64,000 nucleotides of DNA from Spirosoma utsteinense (GTDB taxonomy: Bacteria > Bacteroidota > Bacteroidia > Cytophagales > Spirosomataceae). Below the pieces are notes generated by a model. The model was given only the letters and a program-made list of their open reading frames with translations. It did no database searches and was not told the DNA's origin. A program made the translations under genes and the position numbers. Below are positions 8,960-17,608 of this stretch, in pieces. Location: contig NZ_VFIA01000003.1 of the NCBI RefSeq assembly GCF_014282275.1, positions 186,001 to 250,000 on the forward strand, written 5' to 3'. Position 1 is the first letter of the stretch, and each line of letters begins with the position of its first letter.

Positions 8960-9604
8960 ATGAAAAAGGATAATTTAGAACGCTTCGTCCGCGACAACCA
9001 GGAGGCCTTTGATCAGGACCCACTTAATGACCTTTGGCGAAAGATCGAGGCCGGGCTCGATAAACAGCAGCCTGACCAGGCAGCGCCCGGCCTGAATGGG
9101 TCAACTGGTCCGGCAAATGCATCACCATTCCAGCAGATTCATCGACCCCAGGATCAGTCCACCAGCGCAAAAACCGGCCGGACGGGGTGGTTCTGGCAGA
9201 CGCTGGACTGGCGGGTAGCCGCTTCTATTGCCGTACTTATACTGGCGGGCAGTTTTCTGTATGTCAATCAACAGTATGGTGTAGCGCACCAGCCCGATGT
9301 GGTAGCAGCCAGCCCATTATATGCCCGGGAGGTCGTGCAATACACCCGGCTGATCGATAACAAACGCGCCGAACTGAAACAGATGACCGAAGACAACCCC
9401 GCCTTATACCGGGAGTTTGCTACGGATCTGGACCGGCTCGAAAAATCGTATCAGTCCCTGAAGGCTGATCTGCCTCAGAACCCGAATCAGGATGTGCTGA
9501 TTCAGGCCATGATTCAGAATCTGCACTATCAGATCAATCTGCTTAATGAACAGTTGCGTGTTATCCAGCGCATCAACCGACAGACCAATGAAAATCCTGT
9601 ATAG
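8960..9604 (+). CDS. Single-pass membrane protein, candidate anti-sigma factor
   Basis: 214 residues: a cytoplasmic N-terminal part of about 80 residues opening MKKDNLERFVRDNQEAFDQDPLNDLWRKIEAG.. in style, one transmembrane helix (about residues 86-102), and a periplasmic helical part with coiled-coil character (LDRLEKSYQSLKADL). The position directly after an ECF sigma gene and the topology fit an anti-sigma factor, although the classical zinc-binding HxxxCxxC motif is absent. Its 3' end overlaps the start of the next gene by 17 bases, so the three genes form one operon. Confidence 0.75.
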   Translation: MKKDNLERFVRDNQEAFDQDPLNDLWRKIEAGLDKQQPDQAAPGLNGSTGPANASPFQQIHRPQDQSTSAKTGRTGWFWQTLDWRVAASIAVLILAGSFLYVNQQYGVAHQPDVVAASPLYAREVVQYTRLIDNKRAELKQMTEDNPALYREFATDLDRLEKSYQSLKADLPQNPNQDVLIQAMIQNLHYQINLLNEQLRVIQRINRQTNENPV

Positions 9605-10646
9605 CCTATTGCTGTGTGCGCTGCCCTTGCTGACCTGGGCCGAAGATCCTATTATCGTAGGTGGTGTCGAGAAGAAGAAGACGATTATTAAACTGTTCGA
9701 TGTAGATGCAAACGACGCCCTCACGGTCGATAATCAGTTTGGGCAGGTGACAGTCGCGATCTGGGACAAGAAAGAAATTCGGGTTCAGATCACCATCTCT
9801 GCCAACTCCGATTCCGACGAGCGGGCACAGCGATTTATGGATGCGGTAGACATCGACGAGAAACGAACCGGCAATCAGATCGTTATCCGCACGAATTTCA
9901 GCCAGAGCAGTACGACGAACTGGAGTCTTGGCAACTGGAAAAATGGGAAAGAGCGCAACAACGTTCGCATCGACTATTCGGTATCGATGCCGCGCCAAAA
10001 CGCCCTGACAGTCCGCAATAAGTTTGGAAACACCAGCATTCCGGCTTTCTATGCACCGCTGACCGTTCATAACCGGTATGGCAATTTCAACGCGGATGAT
10101 CTGGCCAACCGCGTAAACGACATCGATGTTGCCTACGGTCAGGCAACGATTCGTACGCTCGATCAGGGGAAACTGGATATTGCTTACGGCGGACTCGATC
10201 TGGAAAAAGTCAATGTGCTGACGCTGGTAAACAAGTTCGGGAAAATGCGCATTGGCGAAGTAGGCCGGCTCACGGCCGATATCGACTACTCCGGCGCAAC
10301 GATTGGCACACTGCGGGAGTCGGGCCGGATAAAGCTGAGCTTTTCAGGCGGTTTCCGAATCGACCAAATGCCCAAAACAGCCGATAATCTCGATATCCAG
10401 GCCTCCTATTCGTCAGTAGCGATACCAATGGACAGCAACACCGACTCTGACTTCGATGTGACGGTTAGCTACGGGAATTTTAATTATTCGTCCGGCCCTT
10501 CGTTTCACTTTACCCTCAATCCCGACGATAAAACGGAGAATAACCGGGGGGCTCGACTAACGAAGCAGTATGTCGGCAAGATTGGGCGTGGCACGGGCAC
10601 CAAGGTCCGGGTTGTCTCAAAGTTCGGGAATGTAAGCTTCCGGTAA
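9588..10646 (+). CDS. Exported DUF4097-like beta-helix protein
   Basis: 352 residues. The start at 9588 gives MKILYSLLLCALPLLTWAED, a signal peptide; an upstream ATG at 9546 would delay it and is rejected. The mature protein is a run of short repeating beta-strand units (IDVAYGQATIRTLDQG, VNKFGKMRIGEVGR, VSYGNFNYSS), the pattern of DUF4097-type putative adhesins. It overlaps the anti-sigma candidate by 17 bases, which suggests translational coupling and control by the sigma factor at 8372. Function unknown; envelope location inferred. Confidence 0.8.
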   Translation: MKILYSLLLCALPLLTWAEDPIIVGGVEKKKTIIKLFDVDANDALTVDNQFGQVTVAIWDKKEIRVQITISANSDSDERAQRFMDAVDIDEKRTGNQIVIRTNFSQSSTTNWSLGNWKNGKERNNVRIDYSVSMPRQNALTVRNKFGNTSIPAFYAPLTVHNRYGNFNADDLANRVNDIDVAYGQATIRTLDQGKLDIAYGGLDLEKVNVLTLVNKFGKMRIGEVGRLTADIDYSGATIGTLRESGRIKLSFSGGFRIDQMPKTADNLDIQASYSSVAIPMDSNTDSDFDVTVSYGNFNYSSGPSFHFTLNPDDKTENNRGARLTKQYVGKIGRGTGTKVRVVSKFGNVSFR

Positions 10647-10663
10647 CGCTGGAAGTTGACCGC

Positions 10664-11173
10664 CTACGTAAGCTGTTCGATCAAAGCCCGATGCTGCGGA
10701 AACCGGGCCAGGAGCCCATGCCGGTCGGCTAGTTCGAAGTCGGCAAAATCGAAACCTGGTGCAACGGTACAGCCAACGAGACAAAACGTGGTAGTAACGG
10801 CAGCCGAATCCACGGCGGGCTTCGAGCCAAACCAGCACCCGGCGGGCACTACGGCCTGGAAGACCTCACCCCGCTCAGGATTGGGTCCTAGCCGGATAAT
10901 GGTCAACGCGCCATCGGCCTCGATAACAAAAATTTCGAGCGGACCACCGGCGTAGAAATGCCAGACCTCGTCAGACTGGATCCGGTGCAGTGCCGAGCAA
11001 TTGTGGCTTTCGAGCAGGAAGTAAATGGCGGTTCCAAACGAACGCGCCCCACCAAATCGCTCCGGCATAGCAGACTGCGGGATCATTTCCGCCGAGCGGT
11101 AGGTCTCGGCGAAGTAGCCCCCTTCCGGATGAGGTTGCAGGCCAAGTGCCTGGATGTAGAAAGCGGCTGTCAT
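10664..11173 (-). CDS. Cupin family protein (DUF985)
   Basis: 169 residues of the cupin-fold DUF985 family. Typical features are the N-terminal LGLQPHPEGGYFAETYRS, the central TAIYFLLES and LHRIQSDEVWHFYAG, and the C-terminal CTVAPGFDFADFE. Conserved His and Glu residues in the central segment could bind a metal, as in other cupins. The enzymatic activity of the family is not established. It lies alone between the DUF4097-like gene (convergent, 17-base gap) and tpiA, separated from tpiA by an inverted repeat. Confidence 0.92.
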   Translation of the reverse strand: MTAAFYIQALGLQPHPEGGYFAETYRSAEMIPQSAMPERFGGARSFGTAIYFLLESHNCSALHRIQSDEVWHFYAGGPLEIFVIEADGALTIIRLGPNPERGEVFQAVVPAGCWFGSKPAVDSAAVTTTFCLVGCTVAPGFDFADFELADRHGLLARFPQHRALIEQLT

Positions 11174-11182
11174 AAGGTAATG

Positions 11183-11269
11183 TTGACTGAGTGAATGATA
11201 GAATGAGTGACTAGGTAGCGCAGCACTGTCATTGCACTAGCTCTATCATTCTGTCATTCACTCAGTCAA
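11183..11269. repeat. Inverted repeat of the TGAATGAGTGA family (copy 1)
   Basis: Two 24-nt arms (11183-11206 and 11246-11269), complementary except for one position, enclose a 39-base spacer. The arm contains GACTGAGTGAATGATAGAAT. It lies directly behind the tpiA stop (leftward transcription) and can act as its terminator. Related copies occur near 14588, 16878, 22822 and 62826. Confidence 0.8.
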
Positions 11270-11276
11270 AATTGAT

Positions 11277-12041
11277 CTACTGCACTGCTTTCACGACAAT
11301 CGTGAACTCGCGCGATTTGAGGGAAGCACCACCAATCAGCCCGCCGTCTACGTCGGATTGAGCAAATAGTTCGGCCGCATTTTTCTCATTGGCGCTGCCA
11401 CCATACAGAATGCTGGTATCCTGCGCTACGGTATCGCCGTATTGACCGGCGATATGCCGACGCAACTCAAAATGCATATCCTGCGCCTGCGCCGACGAAG
11501 CCGTCAGGCCTGTGCCGATAGCCCAGATAGGTTCATAAGCGATAACGACGTTGCCAAAGGCCTCAGCCGAGAGATGGAACAGACTTTCGGTAATCTGATT
11601 CTTCACAAAGGCATCGTAATCGCCATTTTCGCGCAGGTCACGTGATTCGCCACAGCAGAAAATAGGCGTCAAGCCGTTTTCGAGGGCTATGTTCACTTTT
11701 TCGGCCAGTTGCGCATTGGTTTCGCCGAAATACTGGCGCCGTTCGCTATGGCCTAAGATGACGTACTCGACACCGATGGACTGGAGCATGGGAGCCGAAA
11801 TTTCGCCCGTATAGGCACCTGACGCTTTTTCGTGACAGTTTTGAGCACCAAGCGAAATTTTGCCGCCCGCCGTGAGGTACTGCCGCGACGTGGTCAGGTA
11901 GAGCGCAGGAGGACACAGCACCACCCTGACATCACTCGTCACTTCGTCTTTAATCATGTTGACAACCTCCGACAACAAGGCCGTTGCTTCATCGGCTGTC
12001 TTATTCATTTTCCAGTTACCGGCAACAATTTTTTTACGCAT
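11277..12041 (-). CDS. tpiA: Triosephosphate isomerase
   Basis: 254 residues, the normal length. It interconverts dihydroxyacetone phosphate and glyceraldehyde 3-phosphate in glycolysis. The active-site residues are present: Lys11 in AGNWKMN, His in ILGHSERR, and the catalytic Glu in AYEPIWAIGTG; the phosphate-gripping loop and the GGSAN and GGLIGGASL glycine motifs follow. No neighbour shares the pathway and the gene appears monocistronic. The AT-rich upstream region of about 230 bases also serves the divergent protease gene. Confidence 0.97.
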   Translation of the reverse strand: MRKKIVAGNWKMNKTADEATALLSEVVNMIKDEVTSDVRVVLCPPALYLTTSRQYLTAGGKISLGAQNCHEKASGAYTGEISAPMLQSIGVEYVILGHSERRQYFGETNAQLAEKVNIALENGLTPIFCCGESRDLRENGDYDAFVKNQITESLFHLSAEAFGNVVIAYEPIWAIGTGLTASSAQAQDMHFELRRHIAGQYGDTVAQDTSILYGGSANEKNAAELFAQSDVDGGLIGGASLKSREFTIVVKAVQ

Positions 12042-12277
12042 GGCAAATTAATAATGTGTTCAAAATCAGTTCGGAAGAATTAGACAAACGAGCCAAAAAT
12101 CCCATCCACGGGCGAAATTAGGTCTTTTCACCGGAACGCTCTTGCTCACCTCCGGCTAAATTTTCCCCGACCATCTATAGATTATGCATACCGTTCGTAC
12201 AGCAGGTAAACCTGTTTTGTAAATTTTGTGTTATTCGGATAAAAAATACGTAGATTTCAATGTTGTAAACAACTACT

Positions 12278-13540
12278 ATGAAAACGCTGGTTCTGATCAT
12301 CGGACTCCTAAGTACCGGTTTGGTCGCACGTGGGGACGATCACCTCCGTACGCCGGATAAAGATCGATACGGGTTTTTCATCGCCGGAAACCGCTCCTGG
12401 ACGCGGATTCCGTTTCAACTGCATTCCAACCTGATCATTGTTCCCGTCCGGATCAACGAGTCGGATACCCTCCAGTTTATTCTGGATACGGGCGTCAGCA
12501 ACACCATCATTACCGACCCGGCTGCGTTTCGCCAGCAGCCACTCCGGCTCACCCGAAAAATCAAACTCGCCGGAGCCGGTGAGGGCGGGGCCCTGACGGC
12601 CTCCGTTGCAATCGACAACAGCATCAGCATGGGTAACCTGAAAGCGTCGCATCATAACCTCGTTATCCTGGATGAAGATATCCTGAAACTGTCGGAGTAT
12701 GTTGGTACGCCGGTCCATGGTATTTTTGGCTATGAGATCTTTGCCAACTTTGTCGTGAACGTCGATTTTCAGCGTCGGGAAATCATGCTCATGGACCCTA
12801 AAAAGTATCATTACAAAAAGCGCAAAGGTGACCGATACCCCATTACCATTCAGGATACCAAAGCCTATACGGATGCGCTTTCGGTCTTCGACGGCGAAAA
12901 ATCGTTGCCGCTGCGGGTTGTCCTCGACACGGGTGCCGGTCATGCCCTGTTACTCGACCGGTCGCGGAGCACGGCCTCGATGCCGCTACCCGTAAAAATT
13001 ATCCGGGCCCAGCTGGGGCGGGGGCTCAACGGCGTCATCAACGGCAGTATGGGGCGTATTCAGAAAATCCGCTTCGGACGCTATGAGTTGGATAACATTC
13101 TGGCATCCTTTCCCGATAGCATGTCTTTTGGCATGAAGCTGGTCGACATGCCCGAGCGGCAGGGCAACGTAGGCTGCGAGTTGTTAAGGCGATTTAATGT
13201 CACCTTCAACTACCCCGACCGGTACATCGTCATGAAGCCCATTAAACGGCTGATGCGGGAGCAGTTCGAGCACGATATGAGCGGTATGGAGCTTCGGGCT
13301 AAAGGAGACCAGTTCCGCACCTATTATGTCGATAAAGTCGTAGACGGTTCACCGGCTGCGCTGGCGGGTCTGCGCGAAGGCGATGAGTTGTTGTTCATCA
13401 ACAACAATTCAGCCAATGAACTGTCAATCAGTGATATTTACAAGGTACTTCAAAAAGGGGAAGGTAAAGAAGTGTCGCTGTTGGTCCGGCGGAGTGGCCA
13501 GATCATCGTTGCCAGTTTTGCGCTGAAACGAATTATCTAG
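12278..13540 (+). CDS. Exported retropepsin-like aspartic protease with two DTG motifs and a PDZ domain
   Basis: 420 residues: signal peptide (MKTLVLIIGLLSTGLVARG), then two aspartic-protease-like lobes, each with an Asp-Thr-Gly motif (Asp70 in FILDTGVSNT and about Asp217 in VVLDTGAGHA), then a C-terminal PDZ domain (VDKVVDGSPAALAGLREGDELLFIN). Retropepsins usually carry one DTG per chain and dimerise; two in one chain suggests an intramolecular pair as in pepsins. It probably acts in the periplasm. It is divergent from tpiA and converges with the histidine kinase at a 10-base gap. Confidence 0.88.
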   Translation: MKTLVLIIGLLSTGLVARGDDHLRTPDKDRYGFFIAGNRSWTRIPFQLHSNLIIVPVRINESDTLQFILDTGVSNTIITDPAAFRQQPLRLTRKIKLAGAGEGGALTASVAIDNSISMGNLKASHHNLVILDEDILKLSEYVGTPVHGIFGYEIFANFVVNVDFQRREIMLMDPKKYHYKKRKGDRYPITIQDTKAYTDALSVFDGEKSLPLRVVLDTGAGHALLLDRSRSTASMPLPVKIIRAQLGRGLNGVINGSMGRIQKIRFGRYELDNILASFPDSMSFGMKLVDMPERQGNVGCELLRRFNVTFNYPDRYIVMKPIKRLMREQFEHDMSGMELRAKGDQFRTYYVDKVVDGSPAALAGLREGDELLFINNNSANELSISDIYKVLQKGEGKEVSLLVRRSGQIIVASFALKRII

Positions 13541-13550
13541 CAGGGTTCTA

Positions 13551-14585
13551 CTAGTCCACTTTTTCGAGTTTGAAACGAAACGTAGTGCCTTTTTCCAGCT
13601 TGCTCATGACGGTAATCTTGGCTTTGTGTGCATTCAGTATGTGCTTCACAATGGCCAGCCCCAGGCCGGTTCCGCCCCGATCTTTGGAACGGCTTTTCTC
13701 AACCCGGTAGAACCGCTCGAAGATGCGGCTCAGGTGCTCGGGCGGAATACCGGGCCCGTCGTCCCGGACAGATACCACAACCTGTTTTTTATCGTCTTCC
13801 AGGGCAACCAGCACCCGGCCATCTTCATTGCCATACTTCACGGCATTTTCGATCAGGTTGGTCATTACCTGCGCAATACGCTGTGGATCGGCTTTAACCA
13901 GAATAGGGCCAATATGGGCGGCTTTAAGCTGTAGCGAAATTCGTTTCGTATGGGTTATCTTCTCCAGTTGCTCAAAAATATCCTGCGTTACGTGTCGCAG
14001 GTCGACCCGGTCGAAATTCATCTTCACCTCGCCCGTTTCCAGTTGCGAGAGCGCCACCAGGTCTTTTACCAGTGCATCGAGTCCGTCGAGGCTTTTGGCA
14101 GCTTTGGCAAGAAACTTATCCCGAACGTTCTCATCGTCTACCGCCCCATCGATCAGGGTGTGTATAAAACCCTGGGCGGCAAAAATAGGCGTTTTCAGTT
14201 CGTGGGAAACGTCGGCCAGGAACTCGCGCCGGAACTGCTCCAGCCGCTTCAGCTCGTCGATTTCTTTCTGCTTTTTGGCGACATACACAAAAATCTCGTC
14301 GTTCAGTTTCTTGAACGGATTCGTGTTTTTGATAATCGTTTTACGGGAAATCGTAAAGTCGCGAATCTTCAGCTTATGAATGGTTTTATACATTTTGTTC
14401 ACCTCTCGAAACACAAGCAGTTCGATAGCGTACAGAACCAGGAAGAACGAAACGACGAACGATGAAATACCAACGACGAACAGCATGGCGTTCGTGACTC
14501 CTTCCACAAATGTCAGAAACGCGACAGTCAGCGCCGAAATCAGGCAAGCCAGTAAAAGGGCAATAATGCGGGGACTCAATGACAT
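13551..14585 (-). CDS. Sensor histidine kinase, PhoR-like
   Basis: 344 residues: two transmembrane helices (about 5-27 and 35-58) with almost no periplasmic loop, a HisKA domain with the phospho-accepting His128 in ADVSHELKTPIFA, and an HATPase domain with N box NLIENAVKYG, G1 DDGPGI and G2 GGTGLGLAIVKHIL. The small extracellular part implies that it senses membrane or intracellular state, as PhoR does. It follows the response regulator gene in the same direction with a 127-base gap carrying a degenerate TGAATGAGTGA repeat. The stimulus is unknown; phosphate is an inference from similarity to PhoR. Confidence 0.93.
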   Translation of the reverse strand: MSLSPRIIALLLACLISALTVAFLTFVEGVTNAMLFVVGISSFVVSFFLVLYAIELLVFREVNKMYKTIHKLKIRDFTISRKTIIKNTNPFKKLNDEIFVYVAKKQKEIDELKRLEQFRREFLADVSHELKTPIFAAQGFIHTLIDGAVDDENVRDKFLAKAAKSLDGLDALVKDLVALSQLETGEVKMNFDRVDLRHVTQDIFEQLEKITHTKRISLQLKAAHIGPILVKADPQRIAQVMTNLIENAVKYGNEDGRVLVALEDDKKQVVVSVRDDGPGIPPEHLSRIFERFYRVEKSRSKDRGGTGLGLAIVKHILNAHKAKITVMSKLEKGTTFRFKLEKVD

Positions 14586-14587
14586 TT

Positions 14588-14704
14588 AGTGAATGATTGA
14601 ATGAGTGATTGAGTGAATGGAAAATTCAATACAATCACTATTACCTAAACCAATTCGCTCACCAAAACGTCTCACCGTCACCAATTTACTCACTGATACG
14701 TTAG
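14588..14704. repeat. Degenerate repeat of the TGAATGAGTGA family (copy 2)
   Basis: The left part (about 14588-14620) reads AGTGAATGATTGAATGAGTG and onward; the right part (about 14680-14722) holds only partial complements (TTACTCACTGAT, CGCTCATTCATT). It fills the gap between response regulator and kinase genes. The pairing is weaker than in the other copies. Confidence 0.5.
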
Positions 14705-14712
14705 ACCGTCGC

Positions 14713-15420
14713 TCATTCATTTTGGTCGGTGAACATATAGCCCACACCTTTAAGGGTTCGGATGTGGGTGTCGCCGATTTTCTCCCGGAGTTTCCGAATG
14801 TGAACATCAACGGTGCGTTCGAGCACGTAAATATCGGCACCCCATATCTTCTGTAGCAGTTCTTCCCGACTAAATACTTTGTTGGGATGCTGGGCCAGAA
14901 AAAACAGCAGTTCAAACTCTTTCTTGGGGAGAATTACCGACTTTTCACCCTGGGTGACCGAATAATTTTTTCGGTTGATGTTCAGGTCGGCAATAGCGAT
15001 CTGTTCGCCGGGGTCGGCTTTTTGTGCTTCGCGCCGGAACAGTGCATTGATGCGGCTCATCAGCGCACGCGGCTTAATTGGCTTGGTGATGTAATCGTCG
15101 GCACCAACGTCGAAAGCAGCCACTTCAGAATATTCTTCCGAACGGGCAGTAAGGTAAAGGATATACGTCTGGCGCATCTCGGGAATATCGCGCAGTTGCC
15201 GACCGGCCTCAATACCGTCCAGGTGGGGCATCATGATATCCAATACAACCAGTTCGGGCAGGTACGTCCGGGCTACTTCGAGGGCTTTGCGCCCATCGGT
15301 AGCGGTGCGAACATCGTAGCCTTCTTTGGTGAGATTATATTCGAGCATCTCGACAATGTCGGCGTCGTCATCAACGACTAAAACTCGATGCAATGGTTGA
15401 GCAGCTTTTGCAGCACTCAT
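14713..15420 (-). CDS. Response regulator, OmpR/PhoB family
   Basis: 235 residues starting MSAAKAAQPLHRVLVVDDD; a 33-codon upstream extension lacks conserved features. The receiver domain has the acidic pair DDD (residues 17-19), the phosphorylated Asp61 in LVVLDIMMP and the conserved Lys in YITKPIKP. The C-terminal winged-helix DNA-binding domain (FSREELLQKIWG..ERTVDVHIRKLREKIG) is of the OmpR/PhoB class. It pairs with the kinase just downstream. A TTAACA-N5-TTAACA repeat upstream may be its own binding site. Confidence 0.95.
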   Translation of the reverse strand: MSAAKAAQPLHRVLVVDDDADIVEMLEYNLTKEGYDVRTATDGRKALEVARTYLPELVVLDIMMPHLDGIEAGRQLRDIPEMRQTYILYLTARSEEYSEVAAFDVGADDYITKPIKPRALMSRINALFRREAQKADPGEQIAIADLNINRKNYSVTQGEKSVILPKKEFELLFFLAQHPNKVFSREELLQKIWGADIYVLERTVDVHIRKLREKIGDTHIRTLKGVGYMFTDQNE

Positions 15421-15725
15421 ACGAAGCGAGGTTGGTAAGTAAAGCCTGCCTACTGGCTGGCTGCCCGAAGTTACACTGCTTATCCACAACGTTATGACAC
15501 GTATACGTATCCTTAACAAAAACTTAACAGCTCTATAGGCTATACGCCCTAGTCGTTTAGTCTGAAAATGAACAGGTTAGCATAGACAACCGCTTCGTTA
15601 GGTCCCAATACCCGTTAACGAGTTCCTACCTACCGGATCGACAACCAGTAACTGAGTAAATAGTACTAGTGCCTATTTTACTATAAACATAACGATTAAG
15701 CCCATACGGGTGTTAAGCCAACATC
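15421..15725. other. Divergent intergenic region, about 305 bases
   Basis: It separates the leftward response regulator from the rightward permease. No gene is seen. It contains a 10-base palindrome ACGTATACGT (15499-15508) and a perfect direct repeat TTAACA-N5-TTAACA (15513-15529). Promoters for both genes should be here. Confidence 0.7.
15513..15529 (+). promoter_or_regulatory. Candidate Pho-box-like direct repeat
   Basis: TTAACA (15513-15518), five bases, TTAACA (15524-15529), giving an 11-base period. PhoB/PhoP-type regulators bind direct repeats with this period, and TTAACA is the Bacillus PhoP half-site. It lies 93 bases upstream of the response regulator start, so autoregulation is plausible. 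Confidence 0.4.
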
Positions 15726-16877
15726 ATGGACTTACGACCCCGGGAAATACAGCTCCCCTCCTACGCCAGAGTAACCTGCGTGTTACTATCGCTGGTGATC
15801 ATCGTTTACGGATTACATGCGTTACAGGGCGTGCTTATCCCGCTCGTCTTCGCCATCTTATTTGCGGTGTTGCTGTTCCCGCTGGCCCGCCGGCTCGAAA
15901 GCTGGAAGATCCCGCGTATTCTAGCCATCATCATGTGCCTGATTTTAACGCTGGCCGTTATTACGGGTATCCTCTATGCCGTTTCGGTCCAGATCAGCAG
16001 TTTCGCCGAAGTTATCCCGCAGTTGATAGAACGGGGTAACAAGTACCTGGACCAGATTCAGACGTTTGCCGACGAGAAATTTAACATTGACCGGCAGCGG
16101 CAGCTTTCCGAGGTCAGAAAATACCTCAATCAGGCAATGGCCGAAGGGGGTGCCATTTTAACCTCAACCTTACTGGCTACGACGAGCACACTAACCGATA
16201 TTTTTCTGGTGCTGCTGTTCATCTTCTTCTTCCTGCTCTACCGCGACTTTTTCCGGTCGTTTTTCTACAAAGCGTTCGACGATACCCGCAAGTCGAAAAT
16301 CGATGCGGTCATGCAGGGTATCTATACGGTTGTCAAGGATTACCTGGCGGGTCTGGTACTGGTTATCCTGATCATTGGCACGTTGATGACCGTTGGGCTG
16401 CTTATCCTCGGGATCGATTATGCCGTATTCTTTGGCTTTTTTGGGGCCTGTCTGGTGCTGATACCGTATTTCGGCATTTCGCTGGGCTCGTTGCTACCTG
16501 CAGCGTATGCACTGGTTACGGAAGATAACCCGCTGAAGGCGTTGGGCGTTATCGGTATTTTTCTGTTTGTTCAGACGATAGAAGGCAACTTCATTACGCC
16601 TTACATTGTGGGCTCCAAAGTAAGTATCAACCCCTTGGCAGCCATTATTGTCCTGATTCTATGGGAAAACGTCTGGGGCTTCCCCGGACTGATTCTGGCC
16701 CTGCCCATGACAGCGATCCTGAAAGTTATCTTCGACGCCGTCGATTCACTCAAACCATACGGCTTCCTGATCGGTGAGGCCGAAAAACCACGACCACCCA
16801 TCAAAAACTTCCAGGATTTCGCCGACCAGCTTCCCAAACGAGCCAAGAAAATTGGGGATGTGGAGGAGAGGCACTAG
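15726..16877 (+). CDS. AI-2E family transporter (multi-pass permease)
   Basis: 383 residues with about seven to eight hydrophobic helices in the pattern of the AI-2E/PerM family: two N-terminal helices close together, a soluble stretch (about residues 90-145) and a C-terminal bundle with GCLVLIPYFGISLGS-type and IVGSKVSINPLAAIIVL segments. Family members export autoinducer-2 or act as ion antiporters; the substrate here cannot be inferred. It converges with the LON-domain gene over an inverted repeat that should terminate both. Confidence 0.92.
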   Translation: MDLRPREIQLPSYARVTCVLLSLVIIVYGLHALQGVLIPLVFAILFAVLLFPLARRLESWKIPRILAIIMCLILTLAVITGILYAVSVQISSFAEVIPQLIERGNKYLDQIQTFADEKFNIDRQRQLSEVRKYLNQAMAEGGAILTSTLLATTSTLTDIFLVLLFIFFFLLYRDFFRSFFYKAFDDTRKSKIDAVMQGIYTVVKDYLAGLVLVILIIGTLMTVGLLILGIDYAVFFGFFGACLVLIPYFGISLGSLLPAAYALVTEDNPLKALGVIGIFLFVQTIEGNFITPYIVGSKVSINPLAAIIVLILWENVWGFPGLILALPMTAILKVIFDAVDSLKPYGFLIGEAEKPRPPIKNFQDFADQLPKRAKKIGDVEERH

Positions 16878-16968
16878 TTTTTAATTTTGAATGAGTGATT
16901 GATGAATGAATAGCTGTCGCATGCATTATTCACTCATTCACCAATCACTCACTCAAAATTAAAAATTA
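16878..16968. repeat. Inverted repeat of the TGAATGAGTGA family (copy 3), likely bidirectional terminator
   Basis: The left arm (16878-16912) and right arm (16927-16968) are nearly complementary over about 35 bases, with a short gap and one mismatch. The ends are T-rich and A-rich (TTTTTAATTTTGA and its complement). The spacer GCTGTCGCATGCAT resembles the one in copy 5. The right arm runs into the LON-domain gene and encodes its last residues. Confidence 0.85.
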
Positions 16969-17588
16969 AGCGGGTCGAGGTTTTTGAAATGGCCGTTCAT
17001 ACGGATGCGCTGTTTGGTACGCTCCATGTCTGACACAACGGGTAGTACGTTGTTGAGGTGCTGGATCAGGAAGAGCTGGCGCTCGGCTTCGCTTTCCAGT
17101 GTTAGCAGTTCGTACTCCTGCTCGATCGACAGCCCCACTTTGTGAGCGACCCGATACGAGAAGTTTTCGACGAGCGGATCATAGTCCGTTTCAATTTGCA
17201 GCAAATTATAGAGTCGTCCTACGCGCTCAGCGAGGGCATCGACATGGGCGCTGAACCCATCGCCCGACTCTACCAGTTCGACATCGCCACCCGCGTAGAG
17301 CTTACCCGCTACCGGATTCTCGAAATTAACCAGTTTAAAAATGCCTAACCCTTTCGACTTTACGTCCATACGGCCATCGTCGTAGCGTTTGTGCAGCGTT
17401 GTCACGTGCATCTCAGTACCGTAGCCAGGTAATTTGTTGTTAATGAAGGCCGGAATACCAAACGTACGTTCCTCTTCAATGCATTCGCTGATGAGTTGGC
17501 GGTAACGCGGCTCGAAGATGTGCAGGTTCAGATCCTCACCGGGATAGACAATCAGGTTGAGCGGAAATAGGGGAAGCGTCTTTTCCAT
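16959..17588 (-). CDS. LON substrate-binding (N-terminal) domain protein
   Basis: 209 residues covering only the LON N-terminal domain, opening LPLFPLNLIVYPGEDLNLHIFEPRYRQL, with no ATPase or protease part. Such stand-alone domains are widespread, with unclear function, possibly peptide or protein binding. The final residues LDPLNF and the stop codon lie in the right arm of an inverted repeat, so the C-terminus may have been set by repeat insertion. It is the last gene of a leftward series beginning at 21036, 20 bases behind the hydrolase gene. Confidence 0.92.
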   Translation of the reverse strand: MEKTLPLFPLNLIVYPGEDLNLHIFEPRYRQLISECIEEERTFGIPAFINNKLPGYGTEMHVTTLHKRYDDGRMDVKSKGLGIFKLVNFENPVAGKLYAGGDVELVESGDGFSAHVDALAERVGRLYNLLQIETDYDPLVENFSYRVAHKVGLSIEQEYELLTLESEAERQLFLIQHLNNVLPVVSDMERTKQRIRMNGHFKNLDPLNF

Positions 17589-17608
17589 AAGCCGAAAAGT
17601 ACGAGTTT

